From Sorex araneus (lineage: Eukaryota > Chordata > Mammalia > Eulipotyphla > Soricidae): a stretch of 64,000 nucleotides of DNA. Each line of letters starts with the position of its first letter. Position 1 is the stretch's first letter. Shown in pieces: positions 1-12,161 of this stretch. A program made the position numbers and the translations under genes. The notes under the pieces are model-generated. The model was not told where the DNA came from, ran no database searches, and saw nothing but the letters and a program-made list of their open reading frames with translations. The stretch lies in NCBI RefSeq assembly GCF_027595985.1, contig NC_073303.1, positions 190,770,972 to 190,834,971 on the forward strand, read 5' to 3'.

Positions 1-331
1 TAAACGACCCCAAATCCACTCTGTGAGCTCTTACGTCCTGTCTTGAGGATCACATGGTCACGGGTTTCTTTCATTTGGGTCCATCTGGAAAGGATCCAGA
101 AGACTGGGAAAGAGAAGACGCTAATTCGAGCATTTACGTAACAGCATCTAGTTTGGTAGCCCAGAGGGACAAAAAAATGTATCTGTGCAAATGGTCAGAA
201 AACTGCAGCTCTGGGTCAGGGTCTCACGCTCCGTGCACATTCTGTGTTTTCATTACTGGCCTTCTTGTGACAGAGCTCGGGAGAGGGACTGTGCTTGAGC
301 GAGTTTCAAGCATCACAACATCTGCGAAATG

Positions 332-333
<2 letters not shown>

Positions 334-382
<49 letters not shown>

Positions 383-466
383 GAGAGGGAGAGAGAGAGA
401 GAGGAGAAGGAGGTGGTGGTGGAAGAGGAGGAGGAGGAGGAGGAGGAGGAGGAGGAGGAGGAGGAA
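334..466. repeat. (GA)n then (GGA)n purine microsatellite
   Basis: A run of GA dinucleotides passes into GGA/GGT trinucleotides. The purine-only strand could form triplex DNA. Open frames across it encode only Arg/Glu or Leu/Ser runs and are not genes. The flanks (1-333 and 467-1097) show no recognisable gene or repeat. Confidence 0.95.
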
Positions 467-1097
467 AATGACTGTGGAACAGGGATGCAGTGAGTGCAAA
501 TTAAAAGCAGTTCCATGATTAATTTATTGACCTGCTCACCGAAACTTCGGACAGATTGGAGAACATCGGTGATTCATGATCCTTCACTTACTCCATTCCA
601 CTAAAAAAAAAAAAAACCTCTGAAAAGAAAGTGCTTCTCCCTCCCCCATGTTTTAAATGGTTCTTTCCTCCATATTGGAATCCTGATGGGAGCCACAAAG
701 AGGGGGAGAAAAAAATAAATCAAAACGCTGCTTTAGTTTTGATTTAAATCTTTTTTTGAGAAAAAAGATGAAGGTTTTACAGAAGTAGGTGGAGTGCGTT
801 ATGTAACGTTCCTCTATGCACACTTTGGTAATTGTAATAACTTTTGATACCTTTTAAGGGGAAAATACTGTCGCTTGTAACTTGAGAGTTTTTATGAGAA
901 ACCTAAGAGGGTTGTTCCTTTACTCACATCTGTATTTGCTGGGTGTAGCCTGCAGATTTCTTGCTGGCTTGCTTAATCTAAGAAGAAAAAGACTTGCTAA
1001 AATCAAGCCAATGCACTGTCCTTAGACCGCAAATATATTTTCAAAGTTACATGAGAGAAGAGACTTCCTCTGAATGATAAGGACTTTGTTACTTTTG
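467..1097. other. Unique AT-rich intergenic sequence
   Basis: I see no exon-like frame, RNA gene or clear repeat here. There is a short A run near 603-616. Confidence 0.6.
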
Positions 1098-1262
1098 TCT
1101 TTTTTTTTTCTTTTTGGGTCACACCCAGTGATGCTCAGGGGTTGCTCCTGGCTCTGCACTCAGGAATTACTCCTGGTGGTGCTCAGGGGACCATATGGTA
1201 TGCCGGGAATCAACCGCATGCAAGGCAAACGCACAACGCGCTGTGCTATCGCTCCAGCACCT
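1098..1262 (-). mobile_element. tRNA-derived SINE A
   Basis: Reads as the reverse complement of the short-body shrew SINE: T-rich tail, GGTCACACCC block, CTCAGGAATTACTCCTGG block, then the tRNA-like head ending in GCTATCGCTCCAGC. The B-box-like region (GGGAATCAACC on this strand) is mutated. The flanks share TTTTGTCT, a possible target-site duplication. Confidence 0.85.
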
Positions 1263-1309
1263 ATTTTTGTCTATTAATACCAATCATTTTTTTTAAAGGC
1301 AGAGCAGAA

Positions 1310-1460
1310 TGTGGGAGGCAAACCTGATGGAGGTGGGTAAGATGGAGACATTGGTGGACAAAAGGACACTGGTGAAGAGATTGGTGTTGAAGCCTTGCAA
1401 ACCTTAAATTCAACCATAAATAACATTATAATTTCACAATGACTAAATACATTTTTTTAA
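1310..1460 (+). mobile_element. Divergent L1 3'-end relic
   Basis: The pattern 'ACACTGGTGAAGAGATTGGTGTT ... AATTTCACAATGACTAAATAC' resembles the L1 3' UTR seen intact at 24,380-24,500, but with many changes. Weak call. Confidence 0.35.
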
Positions 1461-1512
1461 AGGCAAAAATATCACAATCTACCTAAAATTCATACTTTAA
1501 ATTGGACTCCAG

Positions 1513-1700
1513 GGATTGTTGCTGTTGTTATTTGGGTTTGGAACACAACCGACAATGCTCAGGGCTGACTCTTGGCTCTGGGCTCAAGGATCACTCCCGG
1601 TGGGCTCTGGGGACCACCGGGGGTCCTGGGATTTGAGCCCAGGTCGGCTGTGTGCAAGGCAAGCATCCTATGCACTGGAATATTTCTCCCGCCCCCAGAC
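1513..1700 (-). mobile_element. Older, diverged SINE A
   Basis: Retains the CTCAGGGCTGACTCTTGGCTCTG block, the GAGCCCAGGTCGGC block (B-box region) and the GCAAGGCAAGC block in the expected order. It differs from young copies at many positions. Confidence 0.65.
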
Positions 1701-1814
1701 TTCTGTATTTGTTATGCGGGTGAGATAAAAGATAAGCATTTTAGTTTTGTTTTAGACAACTTCACATAGACTAAAGCGGCAGGCTTTCTTTTTTTTTTTA
1801 ACCACACAGACTGT

Positions 1815-1957
1815 GAGGGTTTTGTTGTTGTTGTTGTTGTGTCTACTGTGTTCAGGAGCTATTTTTGGTTCAGTGCTTGGGGTCGCTCTTGGCTGTGCTA
1901 GGAAAGGAGGCCGTTGATCCCCAGCTTGCTCCAGCCCGTTGAGTATTTTTCCAGCCC
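1815..1957 (-). mobile_element. SINE A relic with (TTG)n at its tail end
   Basis: Starts with a TTG repeat, then shows degraded copies of the TCAG...GGCTCTGGCT and CCAGCCC blocks. Probably a very old member of the same family. Confidence 0.35.
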
Positions 1958-2477
1958 TATGTGGTTTAAGGTTCTTTTTATATCCTGGCAGTTGTGTTAT
2001 CATTGGATCACAGAAACCTCTGTGATTTTTATAACAATTTCCCCAAGATTTAAACGTGATTTTGGTAATCACTCTTCCCTCCCCTCTGCCCCCAGATAAT
2101 CCACAACACAACTTTGCTATTTCATTTTCTTTGCTCATCAATATTTTGTCATTTTGGAAAATCCATTGAATTTTCTAAAGTATTGATATTTTATCAGTAG
2201 AAATTCATTTCTTAATATTAGACACATGGCAGATTGTTGGAATGGTGTGGGAGATACTTATTCAGCCATTTTTAATAAATATTTCTAGAGTTTTAACTAT
2301 CTGCTGTGTACTTTTAATTACACCACACTTAACAGGCATTAGAGGACAAGATGAAAAAATGGGCTCAATTATCAACTAGCTGATCTTGGTACTATATATA
2401 GAGCCGCAGATTCCATTGAATTCAAGATGTCCTATGAGGCTGTTAAATAAGAAGATTCTTCTTGGAAAAATATATAT

Positions 2478-2682
2478 AGCACTGTAGCACTGGCATCCCA
2501 TTATTCATCGATTTGCTCAAGCGGGCATCAGTAATGTCTCCATTGTGAGACTTGTTACTGTTTTTGGCACATTTAATACGCCTTGGGTAGCTTGCCGGGC
2601 TCTCGGAGAGGGACGGAGGAATCAACCTGGATCGGCCGCGTGCAAGGCAAACACCCTACCTGCGTGCTATCGCTGCAGTCCA
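2478..2682 (-). mobile_element. SINE B
   Basis: Begins (reverse complement) with the GCACTGTAGCACTG tail, then the ATTTGCTCAAGCGGGC, TCTCCATTGTGAGACTTG and GTAGCTTGCCGGGCTCTC blocks, and ends in the tRNA-like head. It lacks part of the body (the GCCGTGCGGGCGGGATACTC block), so it is shorter than the usual 250 bp. Confidence 0.85.
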
Positions 2683-3821
2683 ATATATATAGAAATATTT
2701 TATATATTATCAGCAACGTAATACACATTTAACATGATATTGCCTACCAAATTTAGTATTATTAACCTGCATACATTCAAAACCAAGAAATACACACAGT
2801 AAAGAATATCTTCCAACAGTGTTGCTAATCCTTTCCCATTCATTGTATTTTTCTAGTCTCTGTTTCCTTCTCACTATCTATTGTAGGCCCTTGGTCTTAC
2901 GCATGACATGGCTCCTATTTATGTGATTTTCACCTGGTGGCTGCCTTTTAATATATTGGGGGTGCACAGGGAATTACAAGGCCCCCTGCTGAGAAGAGCT
3001 GTATTATACGGTGCTCTATTTAGCACCATTTGAATTCTGAAATTCAAAAAATGTTAGCATATCTAGAATACTCAACAATTATATTTACATTATAAAATTA
3101 AGAAACCTATTGCTCCTGCCCCTTTACCCTATCATGAGGCTCTCTTTTCTTAGCCTTCTTCTCTTCCTCCTCCTTTCGGTCTCTGTATAATATACACCCT
3201 AGTTGCTTTGTGTATTGTAGGAAACCCTTTGTTTTTTGTTCTGGAGTCAATTAATCCTCCTTAATTTAACAGTTGCATCCAGGCCTTGCAAGAACAGAAG
3301 GCATGGTGCACCTGCCTTAATTCATGTGCTTGTATTTCCCACGCACTGTTTATGTGTGTGACCTTTTGTATCATATGTGACCTCCTTTAGCTTCTTTTAT
3401 TGTCTTACTTGATCTTACTAGTGCACTCTTTCCCACGACTGGTTGTCCCAATTTTTGCGATACATAGTTCATCAAAAAATCTTCAAAGAATGATTTTTCA
3501 GAGTATCATATGGTCAGTTGTTTAAAATTCCGTGAACATTGTTTCTGAGTTATTCTCACGGCCACTGGCACCCTTAATCTTCACAATCTATTATTCTCTA
3601 TTACTCTATCACTTACAGGGATTAATTGCATTGTTTCTCTGAATTAACTAAACTAAGAGTAACACTATGGTCTTGATATTTCTGTAAAGTTTCTTCATAG
3701 ACACTTCCTACCACAGGTTCCTGGAGGAAGCTATATTCCTGGGATTCATAGTTGACATATCTATTTAGGTATGCAAATTAATGCCAAGTAACCTAAAGTT
3801 TATTGGTTTAAAAAACTTAAT
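2683..3821. other. Unique intergenic sequence
   Basis: AT-rich sequence with no supported gene, RNA or clear repeat. Confidence 0.5.
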
Positions 3822-3950
3822 GTATGGAGAATGGGCACTGGTTAAGGGATGAGTACTCGAACATTGTATGACTTAAATGTAATCATGAAAGTTTGTAAGT
3901 CGGTAAAAAAATTAATTAATTAAAAAATAAAAAAATACAATAAGATACTT
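3822..3950 (+). mobile_element. 5'-truncated L1 3' end
   Basis: Contains GAATGGGCACTGGTTAAGGGATG, ACATTGTATGACTTAAATG and GAAAGTTTGTAAGTC followed by an A-rich tail. This matches the terminal 120 bp of the L1 at 24,380-24,530. Confidence 0.75.
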
Positions 3951-5511
3951 AATGTACCCAGTCATGGCTCACTAAATTTAGTCAGCTTTGGTGCCTCCCA
4001 ACTGAATAGGAAGGGATCAATAAACTGAACAAATGAGTCAAGAGATGCACTCAGGGAAGCAATTGCAGTATGTCTGAGTGGATCAGGGACTCCAGAGCGA
4101 GTGACTGGATACTGAAACACCTAGGAGAGAGCTGTGTTCATCACAAGGGCTCCATGATCATGGAATGGAAGAAAGTCTGTCTTTCGTCACTTGTACTGCC
4201 TTATAGATATTATTCGTCGACTGACTCGAAACCCCTCTGATCTGCCAAGGGAATTCAACAATGCCAGCAAGACTTGCCAAAAATCAGGGGTAATATTCAA
4301 AATATTTATCAATTGGTACAGGGTGTGCCTCAACCAGTCAGAATCCCTGTAGGCTGTAAACAACCTGCCCAGCTGGAGTGGAGCTGACCCATTCATCGTC
4401 AGCACTTCCCATGAGCCCTGCAGATCACAAATCCTCCTGGAGTCCCAGGGGGCCCCTAAGAGGCTGCTCTTCTTACTGGGAAAATTTCTAGCCCATGCTC
4501 GCTTCTCTTTACCAGCATCTGAGAAAAAAAAATTCCTGGGAAATTTGTCAGAATCTATGTAATCACCATTAATTTAGCAATTCTCTAAGGTAAAGCAGAG
4601 TTCATCCAGCTGCAGTTTATTCCATTGATCACAATCATCCACCCCACCCAGAACTTTCCCCATGAAAGGAATCTTCTCGGAGCGGCCATCTGGATCGTAT
4701 TATCCTAATCAGAGTGTGCGGAGCGTTCAAGGTGCAGACGCTATTTCCACTGAAGACTCAGACCCACAAATTCTTGGATGCGCTTTTATTTTTTTCATGT
4801 CTCTGTTTCTTTCTTTTATCTCCACTGAGGGGGCATTTCATGATTTTACTGACATCAAAAATTGAAACCATTTGCAGTTGGGATCTTTGGATTGTATTTT
4901 CTCTACATAACATGTGTGACTGCCCCAACTAATACATATTAGTACTGGGGAGAGGGTAGGACTCAATCCAAAACAAAAAAAATCTCCCCACTTGGAGATA
5001 AATTATGTAATCGGAAAAGCTTCAGCTCCAACTTGGATGGGACCTATTTGCCAAATTGCGGACCAATGTTCTCAAATTTAGTTCACAATCTTTTTTCTAA
5101 GCCGGATTTCCAGGAATTTTTCACATCGATCTTGACATATCTTCATGTGTATTTATGAATAACTGACATTGGTGCTCTATATAGCAGAGTAAATGTGAAA
5201 GTACAGTTTCTGATAACTGGGGTAGTAAAATATTTCCTTGTGTGCATAAAGTGTCATAGATTTTTAGTTCCTTTATTCCTGTTCATAACTCAGATAAAGA
5301 ATGAGAGTGATAATTTGTCAAATATTAACCAGTAGGCTATGATATTTTTATTTCCATTTCTTTGTTCTGCTATAAAAATGAAAATAAAGGCAACTGACAT
5401 AAAATGTTATGTCTCTAATAAATACTTTTCCTTCAAGCAATCACAAGGAATTGAACATTTGATAATTGTATATTTGTTCTAGTCAATGAGATCAACCAAA
5501 AATATCAGGGT
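3951..5511. other. Intergenic sequence with an unexplained 72-codon minus frame
   Basis: No gene is recognised. The minus strand has an uninterrupted 72-codon frame at 4187-4405 with ordinary amino-acid composition, but no splice or family support. The rest shows nothing I can name. Confidence 0.4.
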
Positions 5512-5750
5512 CTGAACTGAAGCAATAGTAGAGAAGGTAGGGCATTTACCTTGCACAGGGTCATTTTGGGTTGTTCCATCCTTAGCACCCCGTATGGTCC
5601 CCAAACCACTGCAAGTTTGGTTTGATGGTTCTCAGGGGCTATGCATTGTTGGGGTTCAAATGTTGGGGTTCAAATGTGGATTCTGGTATAAGAGAGTGCA
5701 TAAGCTGACCCCCCTCACCCCCCAGCTACTGAGCTATTTCACTGTCCCCT
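5512..5750. mobile_element. Two abutting old SINE A-like relics, opposite orientation
   Basis: 5512-5610 resembles a plus-strand head (AGGGCATTTACCTTGCAC, then GCACCCCGTATGGTCCCC). 5615-5750 resembles a minus-strand copy ending ACTGAGCTATTTCACTGTCCCC. A 14-bp unit (GTTGGGGTTCAAAT) is tandemly duplicated near 5648-5677. Confidence 0.35.
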
Positions 5751-7018
5751 TATAGAGTTTTATTATTTTCTTTTGAGAAGAATTCTGTAAAGCCAGATGA
5801 CCAGAATTGTTTCACACAATAATTCCTAGCAACAAGTGAGCATGAGAACTTTATCTTAAACTTTGGTCAGCAGGAATGTGGGGGTTTATTATAGAAGTTG
5901 AAGGGGCCAACTCACAATATCTGCCACATATGGGCCTGACCAACAAAAGGCAACTCTCTATAGATATAACATGTGCTTCCCCAGACCACACAGGTTTTAG
6001 GATAAATACATGACTCACAATAAATCTCCCTGAGTATTTTTCTAACTTTCCCCCCACGTGCTATTGCAGATCTCCAGGAACCTCCATTGTGCCTACAAAA
6101 ATTTTTGGAAGTCTTCATAGTCTCAGACCTCTTGCAGTTCTGCACCAACTCAGCTCTGAAATGCACCCGGCACAACCATTTTTCTTCCTTCCTGCACTGG
6201 CTCCAGATAGCTAATCAGAAGTGGAAGTATCTGATGTTTCTAAGCCATTACATCTCATCAATTCTTATCCTGTTAGTGCTGTCACTCGTAAGTTCTTCTT
6301 TTCAGAAGCTACCACTAATGAGCAAACCCATGATCTAATTAGTCATAACAGTCCGCACGGAGAGATATAACTTAGAACCTATGCCTAATCCATGCAATAC
6401 CTCATCTTTGAGGTTTTGGGTTTTTTTTTTTTTTTTTGTCAAGTAATTCTCCCTTGAGCTCTCAATTCCTTACAGAGCTTTGACAGGAAAGTTCTTTTCT
6501 GTTCCTAGCTTGGCTCAGTTTTTAGAGTTCAAATCAAATTACAAATTTTGGGCCTGGGACTAGATATCTACATTTTGAAATGTACTACCCTCCAGTTCAT
6601 GGGAAAATGTATTTGGACCAACGTAATGTGCCCTCACTTTTCTCTGTGGAAAATTTTGCACTTTAGGAAGACTTTAAAGGCATTTTATTAACTTCCCACT
6701 CTTTGTTTTTTAATTTTTGTAAAGGAGAGTAAATTCAGTTTAGGATTCCAAAGATGAATTACTAGACAAGGGTAATACACACGGAAATGCAGGTTACCTT
6801 TCTTTATCTTCACTGCAGGTTCTTAGCCTTCCACATCTATCCATATCTAGAATCATCAGAATAACTTTATTATTAGATTCCACACTTTTGCACTTAACCT
6901 CTCCATATCAAATCTTATCTCAAGTCAGCATCCTTATCTTCTTGAAATAATGAAGTCATCAAATTGCAGAAAACTCACACAGAAAATATGTTTGCCTTTT
7001 TAGACCTCTTTACACACC
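5751..7018. other. Unique intergenic sequence
   Basis: Short open frames around 5850-6340 lack any family signature. A T run lies near 6420-6438. Possibly part of an old LTR, but I cannot place it. Confidence 0.4.
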
Positions 7019-7272
7019 TCTGGGCTGGAGCAATAGCATAGCAGTAGGGTGTTTGCCTTGCATGCGGCCGACCCCAGTTTGATTCCTCCGCCCCTCTCAG
7101 AGAGCCCGACAAGCTACCAAGAGAATCTCGCCCACATGGCAGAGCCTGGCAAGCTACCCATGACGTATCCAACATGCCAAAAACAGTAACAAACAAGTCT
7201 CACAGTGGAGACGTTACTGGTGCCCACTCGAGCAAATCGATGAGCAATGGGATAACAGTGACAGTTACACAC
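7019..7272 (+). mobile_element. SINE B
   Basis: Plus-strand copy: head GGGCTGGAGCAATAGCATAG, promoter-like GTTTGATTCC, the CCTCTCAGAGAGCCCGAC block, AACAGTAACAAACAAGTCTC, GCCCACTCGAGCAAATCG, then a GGGATAACAGTGACAGT tail. The tail is not poly(A). Confidence 0.9.
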
Positions 7273-7984
7273 CTCTACATGGTGAAGAAATTTTGTGAGT
7301 CATTTAGACCATCTTCAGTTTGTGAAAACTGTCAAGTCAGAGGCACTCTGGTTAAGAATGTTTTATAACAAAAAGAAACTACACCCTTGTTTTTCCTTTT
7401 GCCCACAATTCTGGATTTGCAGTCCCAGACAAAATTTCTGCTGGAGGTGCAGAAATATCACAGGATCAAGGTCTGGAGTGAAGAGAAGAGGGAAAAGAAA
7501 GGAAATGGAAACCAGAGCACCACTGTACCTAATGTGCCTACAGCATAGCGATGAAACAGCTGGTGAAGGTCAGTGGTGAAAATGACTGCCTTGAGCTGTT
7601 ATTAAATCCAGACAGGATCATCTTTGCTGAAGTGGAAGATACACGTAAGGAGCAAATGGCACACATAGAACAATAGCAGCTATTCGCTCAGTATTCTGAA
7701 AGCATCCCACCTCTATGCACAAATTAGATTTTTCATTTTCTGGCACAAAAGAAGCAACTTAGAATCTATGCTTAAAAATGAGAACAAATATGATAATATT
7801 TTTGAACTAACCATGCCAATAAGTATTCCTCAACAAGCTGAATGTTCCATGCCTGTGAGAGATTACCTCCTAAAAGGTTAGACAATGCACACAGTGCTAA
7901 AATGTGCCCATACTGAGTTTTGTGAGGCCCTCGGTTTTATGGAGATAGCTGTTTCCTTCTAAGTTCTTTTCTCTTTATTTTGAG
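7273..7984. other. Unique intergenic sequence
   Basis: No gene or recognisable repeat. A 94-codon plus frame at 7295-7579 has no recognisable domain and is probably chance. Confidence 0.45.
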
Positions 7985-8077
<93 letters not shown>

Positions 8078-8099
8078 TTTCTTTCTTTCTTTCTTTCCT

Positions 8100-8178
<79 letters not shown>

Positions 8179-8363
8179 CTCTCTTTCTTTCTTTCTTTCC
8201 TTTCTTTTTTCTTCCTTTCATTCTTTCCTTTCTTTTTTCTTTCTTTCATCCTTCCTTCCTTCCTTCCTTCCTTCCTTCCTTCCTTCCTTCCTTCCTTCCT
8301 TCCTTCCTTCCTTCCTTCCTTCCTTCCTTCCTTCCTTCCTTCCTTCCTTTCTTCCTTCTTTCC
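7985..8363. repeat. (TTTC)n and (TTCC)n microsatellite
   Basis: About 225 bp of nearly pure TTTC, a short imperfect bridge, then about 105 bp of TTCC. It sits directly at the tail side of an old minus-strand SINE (8364-8480), which suggests growth from a SINE tail. Long Ser/Phe/Leu or Lys/Glu/Arg frames across it are artefacts of the repeat. Confidence 0.97.
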
Positions 8364-8480
8364 TGTGGCTATTCCTAGTTTTCTGCACAACACTTACTCC
8401 TAGCAGTGCTGAGGATCCAACCAAAGGCAGTCATATGCCAAACAGTGCCTTACTCTCAGAATAATCCCTCTGACCCTCTG
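8364..8480 (-). mobile_element. SINE A relic beside the microsatellite
   Basis: Degraded ACTTACTCCTAGCAGTGCT...CCAACCAAAGGCAG...GTGCCTTACTCTCAG order recalls SINE A. Low identity. Confidence 0.35.
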
Positions 8481-8569
8481 ACTAAGTCTAAAACCAAATC
8501 TTTGTTCTCTTGTTTAAAAAGAGGAGTAAATGATTGTTTTGGTAATTTCCTTTAAATTGTCTTTTTTGG

Positions 8570-8850
8570 AGAGATGGACAGAGACTGAGAGAGACAGAGA
8601 GAGACAGACAGAGACAGAGACAGACAGAGAGAATGAGACAGAGAAGGAAAGTGCCTGTCATAGAGGCAGGCTGGGATTGGGGGAGGATGATGGGAGGGAA
8701 CCTGGGGGCACTGATGTTGGGAAATGTACACTGGTGGAGAGATGGGTGTTGGAACTCTGTATGACTGAAACCTAATCATGAACAGCTTTGCAAAGGTCTA
8801 TCTCACAGTGATTTGATTAAAAATAAAACCAAACAAAAATCACAAAACTG
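8570..8850 (+). mobile_element. L1 3' end with GA-rich tract
   Basis: A GACAGAGA-rich tract is followed by the G-rich GGGATTGGGGGAGGATGATGGG segment, ACACTGGTGGAGAGATGGGTG, TGTATGACTGAAACC and a terminal ATTAAAAATAAAACC. Same layout as the L1 3' UTR at 24,280-24,530. Confidence 0.8.
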
Positions 8851-8932
8851 TATTTTTGAAATTAAAAAGACATTGGTATAGAATGCCACACAGAAGACCA
8901 TGTCTCTATATCCCACACTTTGATTTCAATAT

Positions 8933-9108
8933 ATATATTTTTTGGCTTTTGGGGTCACACCCGGCGATGTGCAGGGGTTACTCCTGGCTCTGCACTCAGG
9001 AATTACCCCTGGTAGTGTTCATGGGACCATATGGGATGCTGGGACTAGAATCCGGGTCGGCCGCATGCAAGGCAAACACCTCCCCGCTGTGCTATCACTC
9101 CAGCCCCC
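8933..9108 (-). mobile_element. SINE A with 12-bp target-site duplication
   Basis: Complete minus-strand copy with intact head and the A-rich tail at the low-coordinate side. TGATTTCAATAT occurs directly on both sides (8921-8932 and 9109-9120), a clean retrotransposition scar. Confidence 0.93.
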
Positions 9109-9139
9109 TGATTTCAATATTGGACTACTGGAATCCTCC

Positions 9140-9600
9140 TGATAACTGAGGTATCAAGCCTTAGTTTGAGATCATGCCAGATGTCAAGAACCAATCCACA
9201 TGATCAATGATAGAGGAGTGAATAAAGAACTTTTGGTCATACATATAGAATGAAATATGGCTCAACTATTAGGAAAGATGAGGTCTTGCCTTTTGCTATC
9301 GCATGGATGAAACTGAAGAATGTCCTGCTAAGGACAATAATTACTAAGGAAAAAGAATTACAGGATGATTTCACTCATATCTAGGCACAAGGAAACAAAT
9401 CAATGGAATAGACTAGGTTCAGTAAAAACAAACATTTAGACTCAGCACAGAGCTGAGATGATCAGGAAGAGAGAATTGGGCTGCCTGGAGCAACAGACTA
9501 GGGTGAAGGGATAATGATACTTTGTTGGTGGACATGGCATCATTGTCCCACTAAAACATGTAAACATTTACATGTTGGTTGTAAAATAGAAACTTTAAAG
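9140..9600 (+). mobile_element. Old L1 ORF2 3' end
   Basis: The stretch with GAATGAAATATGGCTCAACTAT, GCATGGATGAAACTGAAGAA and GGATGATTTCACTCATAT matches the known terminal ORF2/3' UTR region of old mammalian L1s. It is much diverged from the young L1 in this window. Confidence 0.65.
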
Positions 9601-9854
9601 AATAGCCACACACCTTTGCTCCTTTACTATTTGAAGTAAATAATTTCTTCAAAAATGACTTTCAGTTTTTGACAAGTAAACTTGTAGATGCTTAAACGAA
9701 CTGGAACTTTGAAATAGATAATTCACCTCAGATCGATTGTGCTTTTTATTTCCAAAAACCGGTTAATTTTTTTTCCTTACTCTCATAGGTGAACTTACTA
9801 ATAAGATATGTGCTACTGGAAAGAAAAAGCACCTTTGTTAACTTAATATATGTG

Positions 9855-10036
9855 TGGTCCTCAGCTTAGAAGCTGGCCTCACATACTCGGGGAAAAGGCA
9901 GTTCAGTTAGAGAAGGGATCACCAAGTAAATGGTGCTAGGAGGATCCACTCGGGATGGGAGATGCAACCTGAAACCAGACTATAGACCAAACATGATGGC
10001 CACTTAATACATATATTAAACCACAACACCCAGAAG

Positions 10037-10110
<74 letters not shown>

Positions 10111-10335
10111 AAAAGGGAATACCCTACCACAGAGGCGAGGTGGAAGGAAGGGGGCGGGGTGGGGATGGTGGGAGGGATGCTGCGACCATTGGTGGTTGAA
10201 AATGGGCATTGGTGGGGGGATGGATACTCACTCGACCATTGTATGACTGAAATGCAAGCACGGAAGTTTGTAAGTCTGTAATTGTACCTCATGGTGATTC
10301 ACTAATAAAAAAATAATACAAAATAAATAAAATCG
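9855..10335 (+). mobile_element. 5'-truncated L1 3' UTR with (GA)n
   Basis: Collinear with 24,100-24,530: the GGCCTCACATACTCGGGGAAA segment, GGCCACTTAATAC, a (GA)n tract at 10,036-10,108, GGAATACCCTACCACAGAGG, a G-rich block, GGGCATTGGTGGGGGGATGG and an A-rich end. Confidence 0.85.
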
Positions 10336-10639
10336 ATGTGTGATTCTTTATATTTGGCATGTGAAAATGTCATGAAGAAAAGGAAGAAAATATAATCCAT
10401 GAACAAAATAAATTTTTAACACTTCTGTCCCCTTGGCAAATTGAGTCTTAGGGTTTGAAATTTAGGGTGGAGACTCATTTGGGAAATAAAATAAAATATA
10501 AATTCAATTGTTCTGAGAATTTGCTGTTTTCATCAAAGAGCTTATATGCATTTGAATGGATCATATGTCTCTGATTTGGTACTAGAGGATATTCTTACTT
10601 TGCCCAACTAGTGCAGAATTCTAAAATCAACTTTTCCTT

Positions 10640-10918
10640 CTTTTTAAAAAAATTTTTTATTAGTTAAGCACCTTGTGGTACAGTTGCAAACTTACAAACT
10701 TTCACGTTTGCATTTTAGTCATACAGTGATCGATTACATCCCTCCACCAGTGCCCATTCTCTCCCACCAATGTTCCCAGTATCCCTCCCACCACCCCGCC
10801 CCAACCCCCACCACCCCACCCTGCATCTGCGGCAGGGCATTCCCTTTTTATCTCTCTCCTGTTAGGTGTTGTAGTTTGCAATAGAGGTATTGAGTGGCCA
10901 TCATATTTGGTCTATAAA
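10640..10918 (-). mobile_element. L1 3' end, minus orientation
   Basis: Reverse complement of the same L1 3' UTR: T-rich start, TTGCAAACTTACAAACTTTC, CATCCCTCCACCAGTGCCCA, C-rich block, GGGCATTCCCTTTT, ending in GGTCTAT. Confidence 0.8.
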
Positions 10919-11392
10919 CTTTTCCTTCTTTTGACTAGAAGCTTCTTTATAATTTTCCCCAAAGTTAAATTTTGAGATAGTAAAATAGGATGGAAAAATA
11001 CCTCATATCATAAACAAAGCTTTCTGAAACTTACCTAAATGATACTTTCTTGATGGACATTTCCTGTCCAAACCTATTTATGAAAGCTTCATCAAGCTCC
11101 ATATTTAAAACAGAAGAAAATTACAGTCTTCTTTCAAGTTCCTTAATTATCCGGTCAGTGTTTTTCCAGCCATAATCGTTTATTATCTGGGCACTTGTGT
11201 CTGTTAGAAAGATTTGCTTAGTTCCAAAGTCAAACAAACAAAGAAAAAAGCCAATTGCATACTTACATGGTTTATTTCATTGTTTCTGTTTTGTTTTCCT
11301 GACTGTATTGCATATTAAATACATTTTTCAAATACAAAAATAAAACTTACTTTTAAGCACTTTCATTTTTCAGTTAATGTTAACAGTATACT

Positions 11393-11526
11393 TAAAGGGT
11401 GGGGAAACGGTTCAATGGCGCCCTAGCTTCAATCCCCAGCAGCACACAATACCCAGAGAATCATCATGAGTGACCCCCAAGCACCCCAAATGTGGTTCGA
11501 CAAACAAAAACACAACAAAAAAGTAT
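11393..11526 (+). mobile_element. Old tRNA-SINE relic
   Basis: GCTTCAATCCCCAGCAGCACACAATACC followed by GTGACCCCCAAGCACC and an A-rich end. The order fits SINE A, but divergence is high. Confidence 0.45.
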
Positions 11527-11856
11527 GCTAAAGGGAGAAATACTTCTTTGACCTGTTACTCCCCAAAATGCTGAGAACCATTTTCTCACACAGTGTAATG
11601 AGGGGACACAAAAGGTTATTGATCTCACCAAAATCCTACAGTGACAAAAAATGGAGTTAGGTCTACAAGGACTCTGTATTAAATTTTGTAGATGACTTCA
11701 TATCTAAGTTGATAACTCTACTAATGGTGCTAATCTCAGAGACTCATTAGGAATTTTCAGAGACGAATATGCAGCAGTAGAGAACTCCCTTCCCTGCCAC
11801 TGCTGTTCCTCAGAATACTCTTCTGCTTATGTACCCTTCAGAAGGCAAAGCATAGG

Positions 11857-11965
11857 GTGGGGAGGTGCCTTAATAGGAGAGTGCTTGGTAGTTGTGGTGG
11901 AGTGCCAGGGTAGTTGTGAAGCTCTGGGTTCAATCCTCAGCACCATAAGGCAAACTAACAAAAGA
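11857..11965 (+). mobile_element. Old tRNA-derived SINE fragment of another family
   Basis: Has a B-box-like GGGTTCAATCCTCAGCACC after a short head and ends A-rich. Similar in plan to the copy at 61,992-62,086 and unlike SINE A or B downstream of the head. Confidence 0.35.
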
Positions 11966-12161
11966 GCAAAGTAGTATGGGAGTTGTTGTTTCATGCTGAA
12001 GAACTGGTATTTTTCATCTTTACTTGGTGCTCTCTTGGTGTTCACAGTCATTCCTATTAACTCTCATGAAAAAAGAGAAGGAAGAAAAAAGAACATGGAA
12101 AGAGATGGAAATTTATGTTGGTAAAAGTCACTCTGACAATGACTCCTATGCCCAGTTGAAC

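Noticed and set aside
7937..8393. Long frames made of Ser/Phe/Leu or Lys/Glu/Arg repeats
   Set aside because: They translate a (TTTC)/(TTCC) microsatellite and have no gene context. The same applies to frames at 26,374-26,787 and 40,596-41,336.
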